From NCBI RefSeq assembly GCF_932526225.1, contig NC_064048.1, forward strand, positions 1,231,340 to 1,295,339: a stretch of DNA of 64,000 bases, read 5' to 3'. The notes beneath the pieces were generated by a model. It was given only the letters and a program-made list of their open reading frames with translations. It was not told where the DNA came from and made no database searches. Positions within the stretch are counted from its first letter, which is position 1, and each line of letters begins with the position of its first letter. A program made the position numbers and the translations under genes. The DNA is from Nematostella vectensis (taxonomy: Eukaryota > Cnidaria > Anthozoa > Actiniaria > Edwardsiidae). This document shows positions 10,321-26,939 of this stretch, piece after piece.

Positions 10321-11631
10321 CTCACGTGTCCTTGGACGTCCCTACATCAGGTGCGTACACAGGGGGCGCTCGCACCCCCCCCCCCCCCAAACTCGGCGAC
10401 CAAAAAGTGAGTAATTTCTAATTAAGGAATCTCGAAATACTATCATTTTCCATATAATACCTATATGACCCCCCCTCCCTCCGCCCCCTCTCAGCCAATT
10501 CTGGGTACGAGCCTGTCGATACAGCTTAATGAAGTGCTGTGAAAGACGAGATTAATGTCATTATCTGAGAAGTATACTCGTACTCCAGATAAGACACCGG
10601 ATTCAGAGAAGTTAACGGGACACTTTCGCGTATGTTGAGATCTCTCACTTTTATTAAAACAGTCAAAATGATTCGAAATGGATATAGTTATTGAGTAGTT
10701 GAGGGACATAATAAAGGCGCAAAAAACATAAACATATTTCAACGGCGAAATGCGCATAGTTGTCATTATAGAGAGAGGACACACACTACAACACGACATT
10801 CACCTCCTTTATGAAACCCAGAAAAGAATCGTTTCCCCAACGCCGAGGAAAATCGTTTACTTTCATACTAATATCCGATAGGGAGATCACTACATCTCTT
10901 TCAACAAGAAATACAACAGCAAGGTCATTAATTTGTGACAGCTGGTGATACAAATAACTTTATTAATCCATTTCCCGATGAGTTTTTCCATTATATTTCC
11001 ATTTTCATACCACCAATAAAAGCTAAGTGAACAAATCTTAAGATGTTTGTATTAATAATGCTGTGACGCAAAGTCATAGTATCAATTTCAAACAAGAGAT
11101 TAATGCATCCCATATTCACTAAAGCTTTTTAAAATGCACTAGAAATATTTTTAAGAGCTAAAAACATTACAAGCCTTTTTTGGTTTTGTTTTTTGCTTAA
11201 AAACAAAGGCTTTTTCGAACAAAACCATATGATTTGATGAAATCAGTCATCGAACGAGATGACGCATGCATTAGATTCTTTTAATTATTTCAAACGCAAA
11301 GAGTCGGGTAATCAATTTCATTAAGAAATGCTGTACTTACTAAAAAACAGCCAAATTGAAGCAGACAATAGATATTAAAAAGGGTGAAGCTTTGACGGAT
11401 TTTAATGATGTGGATATCAAGGAGGAAAGATAAAATAAAACTTACCAGGGCGGCGTGTTGGTTATAAAAGCTGTTTACAAATTTGGATTTTATTGGTCAC
11501 TAGTTTTTGCCCCTCTTATGTAAGCAAAGTACTTTTTGGATTTGGAAAAGTATCATATGACTTCCAAAGCGTAACTTCAAGCCTGGTTGAGTCCTTTTGA
11601 GTTTTTTGCACATATCATATGGCAGTTGGAT
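10321..11631. other. unique spacer between the two oppositely oriented satellite blocks
   Basis: About 1.3 kb of non-satellite DNA. It holds a C/G-tract inverted-repeat element at 10348-10515; the rest is AT-rich with no convincing gene. A minus-strand GTAAGT preceded by CCGCCCTG lies at about 11442-11450 and could be a splice donor of an unidentified exon, but nothing else supports it. Confidence 0.7.
10348..10515. mobile_element. MITE-like element with C tracts
   Basis: Ends CAGGTGCGTACACAG and, in reverse complement, CAGGCTCGTACCCAG match at 12 of 15 positions. The interior has a poly-C run near the left end and a second C-rich block near the right end. It is similar in plan to the element at 415-562. 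It lies directly at the end of the first satellite block. Confidence 0.5.
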
Positions 11632-12720
11632 AAGTAAACATACCCATTCCCCACATACCCAGTAAACATACCCACATACCCAGTTAACATACCCATTCCC
11701 ACATACCCAGTAAACATACCCACATACCCAGTAAACATACCAATTCCCACATACCCAGTAAACATACCCATTCCCCACATACCCAGTAAACAAGCCCACA
11801 TACCAAGTAACAATACCGATTCCAACATACTTAGTAAACATACCCATTCCCCACATACCCAGTAAACATACCCATTCCCTACATACCCAGTAAACATACC
11901 CATTCCCCACATACCCAGTAAACATACCCAGTAAACAAACCCATTCCCCACCTACCCAATAAACATACCCATTCCCACATACCCAGTAAACATACCCATT
12001 CCCACATACCCAGTAAACATACCCATCCCCATATACCCATTCCCCACATGCCCAGTAAACATACCCATTTCCCACATACCCAGTAAACATACCCATTCCC
12101 CACATACCTATTACACATACCCATTCCCCACATACCCAGTAAACATACCCATCCCCAAATACCAAGTAAACATATCCATTCCCCACATACCCAGTAAACA
12201 TATCCACATACCCAGTTAACTTACCCATTCCCACATACCCAGTAAACATACCCACACACCCAGTAAACATACCCATTCCCCACATACCCAGTAAACAAAC
12301 CCACATACCAAGTAAACATACCAATTCCAACATACTTAGTAAACATACCCATTCCCCACATACCCAGTAAACATACCCATTCCCAAAATACCCAGTAAAC
12401 ATACCCATTTCCCACATACCCAGAAAAAACATACCCAGTAAACAAACCCATTCCCCACATACCCAGTAAACATACCAATTCCCTACATACCCAATAAACA
12501 TACCCATTCCCACATACCCAGTAAACATACCCATCCCCACATACCCATTACCCACATGCCCAGTAAACATATCCATTCCCCAAATACCCAGTAAACATAC
12601 CTATTCCCCACATACCCATTACCCACATGCCCAGTAAACATACCCATTCCCAGATACCCAGTAAACATACCCATTCCCCACATACCCAATAAACATACCC
12701 ATTCCCAGATACCCAGTAAA

Positions 12721-13260
12721 CATACCCATTCCCCACATACCCAGTAAACATACCCATTCCTTACATACCCAGTAAACATACCCATTCCCACATACCCAGT
12801 AAACATACCCACCCCCACATACCCAGTAAATCTACCCATTCCCCACATACAAAGTAAACATACCCATTCCCAACATACCCAGTAAACATACCCATTTCTC
12901 ACATACCCAGTAAACAAACACATTCCCCACATACCCATTACACATACCCATTTCCCACATACCCAGTAAACATACCCATTCCCCACATACCCAGTAAACA
13001 TACCCATCCCCAAATACCCAGTAAACATACCCATTCCCCACATACCCAATAAACATACCCATTCCCAGATACCCAGTAAACATACCCATTCCCCACATAC
13101 CCAGTAAACATACCCATTCCTTACATACCCAGTAAACATACCCATTCCCACATACCCAGTAAACATACCCACCCCCACATACCCAGTAAATCTACCCATT
13201 CCCCACATACAAAGTAAACATACCCATTCCCAACATACCCAGTAAACATACCCATTTCTC
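12721..13260. repeat. 360-bp tandem duplication near the left end of the long satellite
   Basis: A run of unusual variants (CATTCCTTACATACC, CCCACCCCCACAT, AGTAAATCTACCC, CATACAAAGTAAAC) appears in the same order at 12721 and 13081, exactly 360 bp apart. Confidence 0.75.
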
Positions 13261-16200
13261 ACATACCCAGTAAACATACACATTCCCCACATACCCATTA
13301 CACATACCCATTTCCCACATACCCAGTAAACATACCCATCCCCAAATACCCAGTAAACATACCCATCCCCAAATAACCAGTAAACATACCCATCCCCCAC
13401 ATGCCCAGTAAACATACCCATTCCAAACATACCCAGTAAACATAGCCATTCCCCAAATACCCAGTAAACATACCCATTCCCTACATACCCAGTAAACATA
13501 CCCATTTCCCACATACCCAGTAAACATACCCAGTAAACAAACCCATTCCCCACATACCCAGTAAACATACCCATTCCCTACATACCCAATAAACATACCC
13601 ATTCCCACATACCCAGTAAACATACCCATCCCCACATACCCATTACCCACATGCCCAGTAAACATATCCATTCCCCAAATACCCAGTAAACATACCTATT
13701 CCCCACATACCCAGTAAACATACCCATCCCCCACATACCCAGTAAACATACCCATCCCCAAATACCCAGTAAACATACCCATTCCCCACATGCCCAGTAA
13801 ACATAGCCATTCCCCACATACCCAGTAAACATACCCATTCCCCCCATCTCCAGTAAACATACCCATTCCCAACATACCCAGTAAACATACCCATTTCCCA
13901 CATACCCAGTAAACATACCCATTCCCCACATACCAATTACACATACCCATTTCCCACATACCCAGTAAACATACCCATCCCCAAATACCCAGTAAACATA
14001 CCCATTCCCCAAATACCCAGTAAACATACCCATGTCCCACATACCCAGTAAACATACCCATTCTCCAAATACCCAGTAAACATACCCATTCCCTACATAC
14101 CCAGAAAACATACCCATTCCCCACATACCCAGTGAACATACCCAGTAAACAAACCCATTCCCCACATACCCAGTAAACATACCCATTCCCTACATACCCA
14201 ATAAACATACCCATTCCCACATACCCAGTAAACATACCCATTCCCACATACCCAGTAAACATACCCATCCCCACATACCCATTCCCCACATGCCCAGTAA
14301 ACATATCCATTCCCCAAATACCCAGTAAACATACCTATTCCCCACATACCCAGTAAACATACCTATTCCCCACATACCCAGTAAACATACCCATTCCCCA
14401 CATACCCAGTAAACATACCCATTCCCATATACCCAGTAAACATACCCATTCCCTACATACCCAGTAAACATACCCATTCCCCACATACCCAGTAAACATA
14501 CCCATTCCCATATACCCAGTAAACATACCCATTCCCTACATACCCAGTAAACATACCCATTCCCCACATACCCAGTAAACATACCCATTCCCACATACCC
14601 AGTAAACATACCCATTCCCCACATACCCAGTAACCATACCCATTCTTTACATACCCAGTAAACATACCCATTCCCACATACCCAGTAAACATACCCACCT
14701 CCACATACCCAGTAAACATACCCATTCCCCACATACCAAGTAAACATACCCATTTCCTACATACCCAGTAAACATACCCAGTAAACATACCCATCCCCAC
14801 ATACCCAGTAAACATACCCATTCCCATATACCCAGTAAACATACCCATTCCCTACATACCCAGTAAACATACCCATTCCCCACATACCCAGTAAACATAC
14901 CCATTCCCACATACCCAGTAAACATACCCATTCCCCACATACCCAGTAACCATACCCATTCTTTACATACCCAGTAAACATACCCATTCCCACATACCCA
15001 GTAAACATACCCACCTCCACATACCCAGTAAACATACCCATTCCCCACATACCAAGTAAACATACCCATTTCCTACATACCCAGTAAACATACCCATTCC
15101 CCACATACCCAGTAAACATACCGATTCCCCACATACCTAGTAAACATACCCATTCCCCACATACCCTGTAAACATACCCATTCCCCACATACCCAGTAAA
15201 CATACCCATCCCCACATACCCAGTAAACATACCCATCCCCACATACCCATTACACACATGCCCAGTAAACATATCCATTCCCCAAATACCCAGTAAACAT
15301 ACCCATTCCCACATACCCATTACACACACCCATTCCCCACATGCCCAGTAAACATACCCATTCCCCACATACCCATTACACATACCCATTCCCCAAATAC
15401 CCAGTAAACATACCCATCCCCAAATACCCAGTAAACATACCCATCCCCCACATGCCCAGTAAACATACCCATTCCCCACATACCCAGTAAACATACCCAT
15501 TCCCCAAATACCCAGTAAACATACCCATTCCCACATGCCCAGTAAACATACCCATCCCCAAATACCCAGTAAACATACCCATCCCCCACATGCCCAGTAA
15601 ACATACCCATTCCCACATACCCAGTAAACATACCCATTCCCCACATGCCCAGTAAACATATCCATTCCCCAAATACCCAGTAAACATACCTATTCCCCAC
15701 ATACCCAGTAAACATACCGATTCCCCACATACCCATTCCCCACATACCTAGTAAACATACCCATCCCCAAATACCCAGTAAACATACCCATTCCCCACAT
15801 ACCCAGTAAACATACCCATTCCCCCCATATCCAGTAAACATACCCATCCCCCACATACCCAGTAAACATACCCATCCCCACATAACCAGTAAACATACCC
15901 ATTTCCCACATACCCAGTCAACATACCCATCCCCTACATATCCAGTAAACATACCCATTCCCCACATACCCAGTAAACATACCCATTTCCCACATACCCA
16001 GTAAACATACCCATTCCCCAAATACCCAGTAAACATACCCATTCCCACATGCCCAGTAAACATACCCATCCCCAAATACCCAATAAACATACCCATCCCC
16101 CACATGCCCAGTAAACATACCAATTCCCACATACCCAGTAAACATACCCATTCCCCACATACCAAGTAAACATACCCATTCCCACATACCCATTACACAC

Positions 16201-19200
16201 ACCCATTCCCCACATGCCCAGTAAACATACCGATTCCCCACATACCCATTCCCCACATACCTAGTAAACATACCCATCCCCAAATACCCAGTAAACATAC
16301 CCATTCCCCACATACCCAGTAAACATACCCATTCTCCACATACCCTGTAAACATACCCATTCCCCACATGCCCAGTAAACATACCCATTCCCCACATACC
16401 CATTACACATACCCATTCCCAACATACCCAGTAAACATACCCATTCCCCACATACCAATTACACATACCCATTCCCCACATGCCCAGTAAACATAGCCAT
16501 CCCAAAATACCCAGTAAACATACCCATCCCCCACATGCCCAGTAAACATAGCCATTCCCCACATACCCAGTAAACGTACCCATTCCCCCCATATCCAGTA
16601 AATATACCCATCCCCCACATATTCAGTAAACATACCCATCCCCACATACCCAGTAAACATACCCATTTCCCACATACCCAGGCAACATACCCATCCCCCA
16701 CATACCCAATAAACATACCCATTCCCCACATACCCAATAAACATACCCATTTCCCACATACCCAGTAAACATACCCATTCCCCAAATACCCAGTAAACAT
16801 ACCCATTCCCACATGCCCAGTAAACATACCCATCCCCAAATACCCAATAAACATACCCATCCCCCACATGCCCAGTAAACATACCCATTCCCACATACCC
16901 AGTAAACATACCCATTCCCCACATACCCAGTAAACATACCCATTTCCACATACCCATTACACACACCCATTCCCCACATGCCCAGTAAACATACCGATTC
17001 CCCACATACCCATTCCCCACATACCTAGTAAACATACCCAGCCCCAAATACCCAGTAAACATACCCATTCCCCACATACCCAGTAAACATACCCATTCCC
17101 CACATACCCTGTAAACATACCCATTCCCCACATACCCAGTAAACATACCCATTCCCACATACCCAGTAAACATACCCATTCCCCACATACCCATTACACA
17201 CACCCATTCCCTACATGCCCAGTAAACATACCCATTCCCCACATACCCATTCCCCACATACCCATTACACATACCCATTCCCCACATACCCAGTAAACAT
17301 ACCCATCCCCAAATACCCAGTAAACATACCCATCCCCTACATGCCCAGTAAACATACCCATTCCCGACATACCCAGTAAACATACCCATTCCCCAAATAC
17401 CCAGTAAACATACCCATTCCCACATGCCCAGTAAACATACCCATCCCCAAACACCCAGTAAACATACCCATCCCCCACATGCCCAGTAAACATACCCATT
17501 CCCACATACCCAGTAAACATACCCATTCCCCACATACCCAGTAAACATACCCATTCCCACATACCCATTACACACACCCATTCCCCACATGCCCAGTAAA
17601 CATACCCATTCCCCACATACCCATTACACATACCCATTCCCCACATGCCCAGTAAACATACCCATCCCCAAATACCCAGTAAACATACCCATCCCCCACA
17701 TGCCCAGTAAACATAGCCATTCCCCACATACCCAGTAAACATACCCATTCCCCCCATATCCAGTAAACATACCCATTCCCAACATACCCAGTAAACATAC
17801 CCATTTCCCACATACCCAGTAAACATACCCATCCCCAAATACCCAGTTAACATACCCATTCCCTACATACCCAGTAAACATACCCATCCCCAAATACCCA
17901 GTTAACATACCCATGTCCCACATACCCAGTAAACATACCCATTCCCCAAATACCCAGTAAACATACCCATTCCCTACATACCCAGAAAACATACCCATTC
18001 CCCACATACCCAGTGAACATACCCAGTAAACAAACCCATTCCCCACATACCCAGTAAACATACCCATTCCCACATACCCAGTAAACATACCCATTCCCAC
18101 ATACCCAGTAAACATACCCATTCCCACATACCCAGTAAACATACCTATTCCCCACATACCCAGTAAACATACCCATCCCCCACATACCCAGTAAACATAC
18201 CCATTCCCACATACCCAGTAAACATACCCATTCCCATATACCCAGTGAACATACCCATTCCCATATACCCAGTAAACATACCCATTCCCATATACCCAGT
18301 AAACATACCCATTCCCTACATACCCAGTAAACATACCCATTCCCCACATACCCAGTAAACATACCCAGTAAACATACCCAGTAAACAAACCCATTCCCCA
18401 CATACCCAGTAAACATACCCATTCCCCAAATACCCAGTAAACATACCCATTCCCATATACCCAGTAAACATACCCATTCCCCAAATACCCAGTAAACATA
18501 CCCATTCCCATATACCCAGTAAACATACCCATTCCCTACATACCCAGTAAACATACCCATTCCCCACATACCCAGTAAACATACCCATTCCCACATACCC
18601 AGTAAACATACCCATTCCCCACATACCCAGTAAACATACCCATTCCTTACATACCCAGTAAACATACCCATTCCCACATACCCAGTAAACATACCCACCT
18701 CCACATACCCAGTAAACATACCCATTCCCCACATACCCTGTAAACATACCCATTCCCCACATACCCAGTAAACATACCCATCCCCACATACCCAGTAAAC
18801 ATACCCATTCCCACATACCCAGTAAACATACCCATTCCCCACATACCCAGTAAACATACCCATTCCCACATACCCATTACACACACCCATTTCCCACATG
18901 CCCAGTAAACATACCCATTCCCCACATACCCATTACACATACCCATTCCCCACATACCCAGTAAACATACCCATCCCCAAATACCCAGTAAACATACCCA
19001 TCCCCCACATGCCCAGTAAACATACCCATTCCCCACATACCCAGTAAACATACCCATTCCCCAAATACCCAGTAAACATACCCATTCCCACATGCCCAGT
19101 AAACATACCCATCCCCAAATACCCAGTAAACATACCCATCCCCCACATGCCCAGTAAACATACCCATTCCCACATACCCAGTAAACATACCCATTCCCCA

Positions 19201-22200
19201 CATGCCCAGTAAACATATCCATTCCCCAAATACCCAGTAAACATACCTATTCCCCACATACCCAGTAAACATACCGATTCCCCACATACCCATTCCCCAC
19301 ATACCTAGTAAACATACCCATCCCCAAATACCCAGTAAACATACCCATTCCCCACATACCCAGTAAACATACCCATTCCCCCATATCCAGTAAACATACC
19401 CATCCCCCACATACCCAGTAAACATACCCATCCCCACATAACCAGCAAACATACCCATTTCCCACATACCCAGTCAACATACCCATCCCCACATATCCAG
19501 TAATTATACCCATTCCCCACATACCCAGTAAACATACCCATTTCCCACATACCCAGTAAACATACCCATTCCCCAAATACCCAGTAAACATACCCATTCC
19601 CACATGCCCAGTAAAGATACCCATCCCAAAATACCCAATAAACATACCCATCCCCCACATGCCCAGTAAACATACCCATTCCCACATACCCAGTAAACAT
19701 ACCCATTCCCCACATACCCAGTAAACATACCCATTCCCACATACCCATTACACACACCCATTCCCCACATGCCCAGTAAACATACCGATTCCCCACATAC
19801 CCATTCCCCACATACCTAGTAAACATACCCATCCCCAAATACCCAGTAAACATACCCATTCCCCACATACCCAGTAAACATACCCATTCTCCACATACCC
19901 TGTAAACATACCCATTCCCCACATGCCCAGTAAACATACCCATTCCCCACATACCCATTACACATACCCATTCCCCACATACCCAGTAAACATACCCATT
20001 CCCCACATAACAATTACACATACCCATTCCCCACATGCCCAGTAATCATACCCATCCCAAAATACCCAGTAAACATACCCATCCCCCACATGCCCAGTAA
20101 ACATAGCCATTCCCCACATACCCAGTAAACGTACCCATTCCCCCCATATCCAGTAAATATACCCATCCCCCACATACCCAGTAAACATACCCATCCCCAC
20201 ATACCCAGTAAACATACCCATTTCCCACATACCCAGTCAACATACCCATCCCCCACATACCCAGTAAACATACCCATTCCCCACATACCCAATAAACATA
20301 CCCATTTCCCACATACCCAGTAAACATACCCATTCCCCAAATACCCAGTAAACATACCCATTCCCACATGCCCAGTAAACATACCCATCTCCAAATACCC
20401 AATAAACATACCCATCCCCCACATGCCCAGTAAACATACCCATTCCCACATACCCAGTAAACATACCCATTCCCCACATACCCAGTAAACATACCCATTC
20501 CCACATACCCAATACACACACCCATTCCCCACATGCCCAGTAAACATACCGATTCCCCACATACCCATTCCCCACATACCTAGTAAACATACCCAGCCCC
20601 AAATACCCAGTAAACATACCCATTCCCCACATACCCAGTAAACATACCCATTCCCCACATACCCTGTAAACATACCCATTCCCCACATACCCAGTAAACA
20701 TACCCATTCCCACATACCCAGTAAACATACCCATTCCCCACATACCCATTACACACACCCATTCCCTACATGCCCAGTAAACATACCCATTCCCCACATA
20801 CCCATTCCCAACATACCCATTACACATACCCATTCCCCACATACCCAGAAACATACCCATCCCCAAATACCCAGTAAACATACCCATCCCCTACATGCCC
20901 AGTAAACATACCCATTCCCGATATACCCAGTAAACATACCCATTCCCCAAATACCCAGTAAACATACCCATTCCCACATGCCCAGTAAACATACCCATCC
21001 CCAAACACCCAGTAAACATACCCATCCCCCACATGCCCAGTAAACATACCCATTCCCACATACCCAGTAAACATACCCATTCCCCACATACCCAGTAAAC
21101 ATACCCATTCCCACATACCCATTACACACACCCATTCCCCACATGCCCAGTAAACATACCCATTCCCCACATACCCATTACACATACCCATTCCCCACAT
21201 GCCCAGTAAACATACCCATCCCCAAATACCCAGTAAACATACCCATCCCCCACATGCCCAGTAAACATAGCCATTCCCCACATACCCAGTAAACATACCC
21301 ATTCCCCCCATATCCAGTAAACATACCCATTCCCAACATACGCAGTAAACATACCCATTTCCCACATACCCAGTAAACATACACATTCCCCACATACCAA
21401 TTACACATACCCATTTCCCACATATCCAGTAAACATACCCATCCCCAAATACCCAGTAAACATACCCATTCCCTACATACCCAGTAAACATACCCATTCC
21501 CCAAATACCCAGTAAACATACCCATGTCCCACATACCCAGTAAACATACCCATTCCCCAAATACCCAGTAAACATACCCATTCCCTACATACCCAGAAAA
21601 CATACCCATTCCCCACATACCCAGTGAACATACCCAGTAAACAAACCCATTCCCCACATACCCAGTAAACATACCCATTCCCACATACCCAGTAAACATA
21701 CCCATCCCCACATACCCATTCCCCACATGCCCAGTAAACATACCCATTCCCCACATACCCAGTAAACATACCCATTCCCCAAATACCCAGTAAACATACC
21801 CATTCCCATATACCCAGTAAACATACCCATTCCCCACATACCCAGTAAACATACCCATTCCCCAAATACCCAGTAAACATACCCATTCCCATATACCCAG
21901 TAAACATACCCATTCCCTACATACCCAGTAAACATACCCATTCCCCACATACCCAGTAAACATACCCATTCCCACATACCCAGTAAACATACCCATTCCC
22001 CACATACCCAGTAAACATTCCCATTCCTTACATACCCAGTAAACATACCCATTCCCACATACCCTGTAAACATACCCACCTCCACATACCCAGTAAACAT
22101 ACCCATTCCCCACATACCCTGTAAACATACCCATTCCCCACATACCCAGTAAACATACCCATCCCCACATACCCAGTAAACATACCCATTCCCACATACC

Positions 22201-25200
22201 CAGTAAACATACCCATTCCCCACATACCCAGTAAACATACCCATTCCCACATACCCATTACACACACCCATTCCCCACATGCCCAGTAAACATACCCATT
22301 CCCCACATACCCATTACACATACCCATTCCCCACATACCCAGTAAACATACCCATCCCCAAATACCCAGTAAAAATACCCATCCCCCACATGCCCAGTAA
22401 ACATACCCATTCCCCACATACCCAGTAAACATACCCATTCCCCAAATACCCAGTAAACATACCCATTCCCACATGCCCAGTAAACATACCCATCCCCAAA
22501 TACCCAGTAAACATACCCATCCCCCACATGCCCAGTAAACATACCCATTCCCACATACCCAGTAAACATACCCATTCCCCACATGCCCAGTAAACATATC
22601 CATTCCCCAAATACCCAGTAAACATACCTATTCCCCACATACCCAGTAAACATACCGATTCCCCACATACCCATTCCCCACATACCTAGTAAACATACCC
22701 ATCCCCAAATACCCAGTAAACATACCCATTCCCCACATACCCAGTAAACATACCCATTCCCCCATATCCAGTAAACATACCCATCCCCCACATACCCAGT
22801 AAACATACCCATCCCCACATAACCAGTAAACATACCCAGTCAACATACCCATCCCCACATATCCAGTAATTATACCCATTCCCCACATACCCAGTAAACA
22901 TACCCATTTCCCACATACCCAGTAAACATACCCATTCCCCAAATACCCAGTAAACATACCCATTCCCACATGCCCAGTAAACATACCCATCCCCAAATAC
23001 CCAATAAACATACCCATCCCCCACATGCCCAGTAAACATACCCATTCCCACATACCCAGTAAACATACCCATTCCCCACATACCCAGTAAACATACCCAT
23101 TCCCACATACCCATTACACACACCCATTCCCCACATGCCCAGTAAACATACCGATTCCCCACATACCCATTCCCCACATACCTAGTAAACATACCCATCC
23201 CCAAATACCCAGTAAACATACCCATTCCCCACATACCCAGTAAACATACCCATTCTCCACATACCCTGTAAACATACCCATTCCCCACATGCCCAGTAAA
23301 CATACCCATTCCCCACATACCCATTACACATACCCATTCCCCACATACCCAGTAAACATACCCATTCCCCACATACCAATTACACATACCCATTTCCCAC
23401 ATGCCCAGTAAACATACCCATCCCAAAATACCCAGTAAACATACCCATCCCCCACATGCCCAGTAAACATAGCCATTCCCCACATACCCAGTAAACGTAC
23501 CCATTCCCCCCATATCCAGTAAATATACCCATCCCCCACATACCCAGTAAACATACCCATTCCCTACATACCCAGTAAACATACCCATTCCCCACATACC
23601 TAGTTAACATACCCATCCCCAAATACCCAGTAAACTTACCCATTCCCCACATACCCAGTAAACATATCCACATACCCAGTTAACTTTCCCATTCCCACAT
23701 ACCAAGTAAACATACCCACATACCCAGTACACATACCCATTCCCCACATACCAAGTAAACAAACCCACATACCAAGTAAACATACCAATTCCCCACATAC
23801 CCAGTAAACATACCCATTCCCTACATACCCAGTAAACATACCCATTTCCCACATACCCAGTAAACATACCCAGTAAACAAACCCATTCCCCACATACCCA
23901 GTAAACATACCCATTCCCTACATACCCAATAAACATACCCATTCCCACATACCCAGTAAACATACCCATCCCCACATACCCATTACCCACATGCCCAGTA
24001 AACATATCCATTCCCCAAATACCCAGTAAACATACCTATTCCCCACATACCCAGTAAACATAGCCATTCCCCACATACCCAGTAAACATACCCATTCCCC
24101 CCATCTCCAGTAAACATACCCATTCCCAACATACCCAGTAAACATACCCATTTCCCACATACCCAGTAAACATACCCATTCCCCGCATACCAATTAAACA
24201 TACCCATTTCCCACATACCCAGTAAACATACCCATCCCCAAATACCCAGTAAACATACCCATTCCCCAAATACCCAGTAAACATACCCATGTCCCACATA
24301 CCCAGTAAACATACCCATTCTCCAAATACCCAGTAAACATACCCATTCCCTACATACCCAGAAAACATAACCATTCCCCACATACCCAGTGAACATACCC
24401 AGTAAACAAACCCATTCCCCACATACCCAGTAAACATACCCATTCCCTACATACCCAATAAACATACCCATTCCCACATACCCAGTAAACATACCCATTC
24501 CCACATACCCAGTAAACATACCCATCCCCACATACCCATTCCCCACATGCCCAGTAAACATATCCATTCCCCAAATACCCAGTAAACATACCCATTCCCC
24601 ACATACCCAGTAAACATACCCATTCCCCAAATACCCAGTAAACATACCCATCCCCCACATACCCAGTAAACATACCCATTCCCACATACCCAGTAAACAT
24701 ACCCATTCCCCACATACCCAGTAACCATACCCATTCTTTACATACCCAGTAAACATACCCATTCCCACATACCCAGTAAACATACCCACCTCCACATACC
24801 CAGTAAACATACCCATTCCCCACATACCAAGTAAACATACCCATTTCCTACATACCCAGTAAACATACCCATTCCCCACATACCCAGTAAACATACCGAT
24901 TCCCCACATGCCTAGTAAACATACCCATTCCCCACATACCCTGTAAACATTCCCATTCCCCACATACCCAGTAAACATACCCATCCCCACATACCCAGTA
25001 AACATACCCATCCCCACATACCCATTACCCACATGCCCAGTAAACATATCCATTCCCCAAATACCCAGTAAACATACCCATTCCCACATGCCCAGTAAAC
25101 ATACCCATCCCCAAATACCCAATAAACATACCCATCCCCCACATGCCCAGTAAACATACCCATTCCCACATACCCAGTAAACATACCCATTCCCCACATA

Positions 25201-26939
25201 CCAAGTAAACATACCCATTCCCACATACCCATTACACACACCCATTCCCCACATGCCCAGTAAACATACCGATTCCCCACATACCCATTCCCCACATACC
25301 TAGTAAACATACCCATCCCCAAATACCCAGTAAACATACCCATTCCCCACATACCCAGTAAACATACCCATTCTCCACATACCCTGTAAACATACCCATT
25401 CCCCACATGCCCAGTAAACATACCCATTCCCCACATACCCATTACACATACCCATTCCCCACATACCCAGTAAACATACCCATTCCCCACATACCAATTA
25501 CACATACCCATTCCCCACATGCCCAGTAAACATACCCATCCCAAAATACCCAGTAAACATACCCATCCCTCACATGCCCAGTAAACATAGCCATTCCCCA
25601 CATACCCAGTAAACGTACCCATTCCCCCCATATCCAGTAAATATACCCATCCCCCACATACCCAGTAAACATACCCATCCCCACATACCCAGTAAACATA
25701 CCCATTTCCCACATACCCAGTCAACATACCCATCCCCCACATACCCAGTAAACATACTCATTCCCCACATACCCAATAAACATACCCATTTCCCACATAC
25801 CCAGTAAACATACCCATTCCCCAAATACCCAGTAAACATACCCATTCCCACATGCCCAGTAAACATACCCATCCCCAAATACCCAATAAACATACCCATC
25901 CCCCACATGCCCAGTAAACATACCCATTCCCACATACCCAGTAAACATACCCATTCCCCACATACCCAGTAAACATACCCATTCCCACATACCCATTACA
26001 CACACCCATTCCCCACATGCCCAGTAAACATACCGATTCCCCACATACCCATTCCCCACATACCTAGTAAACATACCCAGCCCCAAATACCCAGTAAACA
26101 TACCCATTCCCCACATACCCAGTAAACATACCCATTCCCCACATACCCTGTAAACATACCCATTCCCCACATACCCAGTAAACATACCCATTCCCACATA
26201 CCCAGTAAACATACCCATTCCCCACATACCCATTACACACATCCATTCCCTACATGCCCAGTAAACATACCCATTCCCCACATACCCATTCCCTACATAC
26301 CCATTACACATACCCATTCCCCACATACCCAGTAAACATACCCATCCCCAAATACCCAGTAAACATACCCATCCCCTACATGCCCAGTAAACATACCCAT
26401 TCCCGACATACCCAGTAAACATACCCATTCCCCAAATACCCAGTAAACATACCCATTCCCACATGCCCAGTAAACATACCCATCCCCAAACACCCAGTAA
26501 ACATACCCATCCCCCACATGCCCAGTAAACATACCCATTCCCACATACCCAGTAAACATACCCATTCCCCACATACACAGTAAACATACCCATTCCCACA
26601 TACCCATTACACACACCCATTCCCCACATGCCCAGTAAACATACCCATTCCCCACATACCCATTACACATACCCATTCCCCACATGCCCAGTAAACATAC
26701 CCATCCCCAAATACCCAGTAAACATACCCATCCCCCACATGCCCAGTAAACATAGCCATTCCCCACATACCCAGTAAACATACCCATTCCCCCCATATCC
26801 AGTAAACATACCCATTCCCAACATACCCAGTAAACATACCCATTTCCCACATACCCAGTAAACATACCCATTCCCCACATACCAATTACACATACCCATT
26901 TCCCACATATCCAGTAAACATACCCATCCCCAAATACCC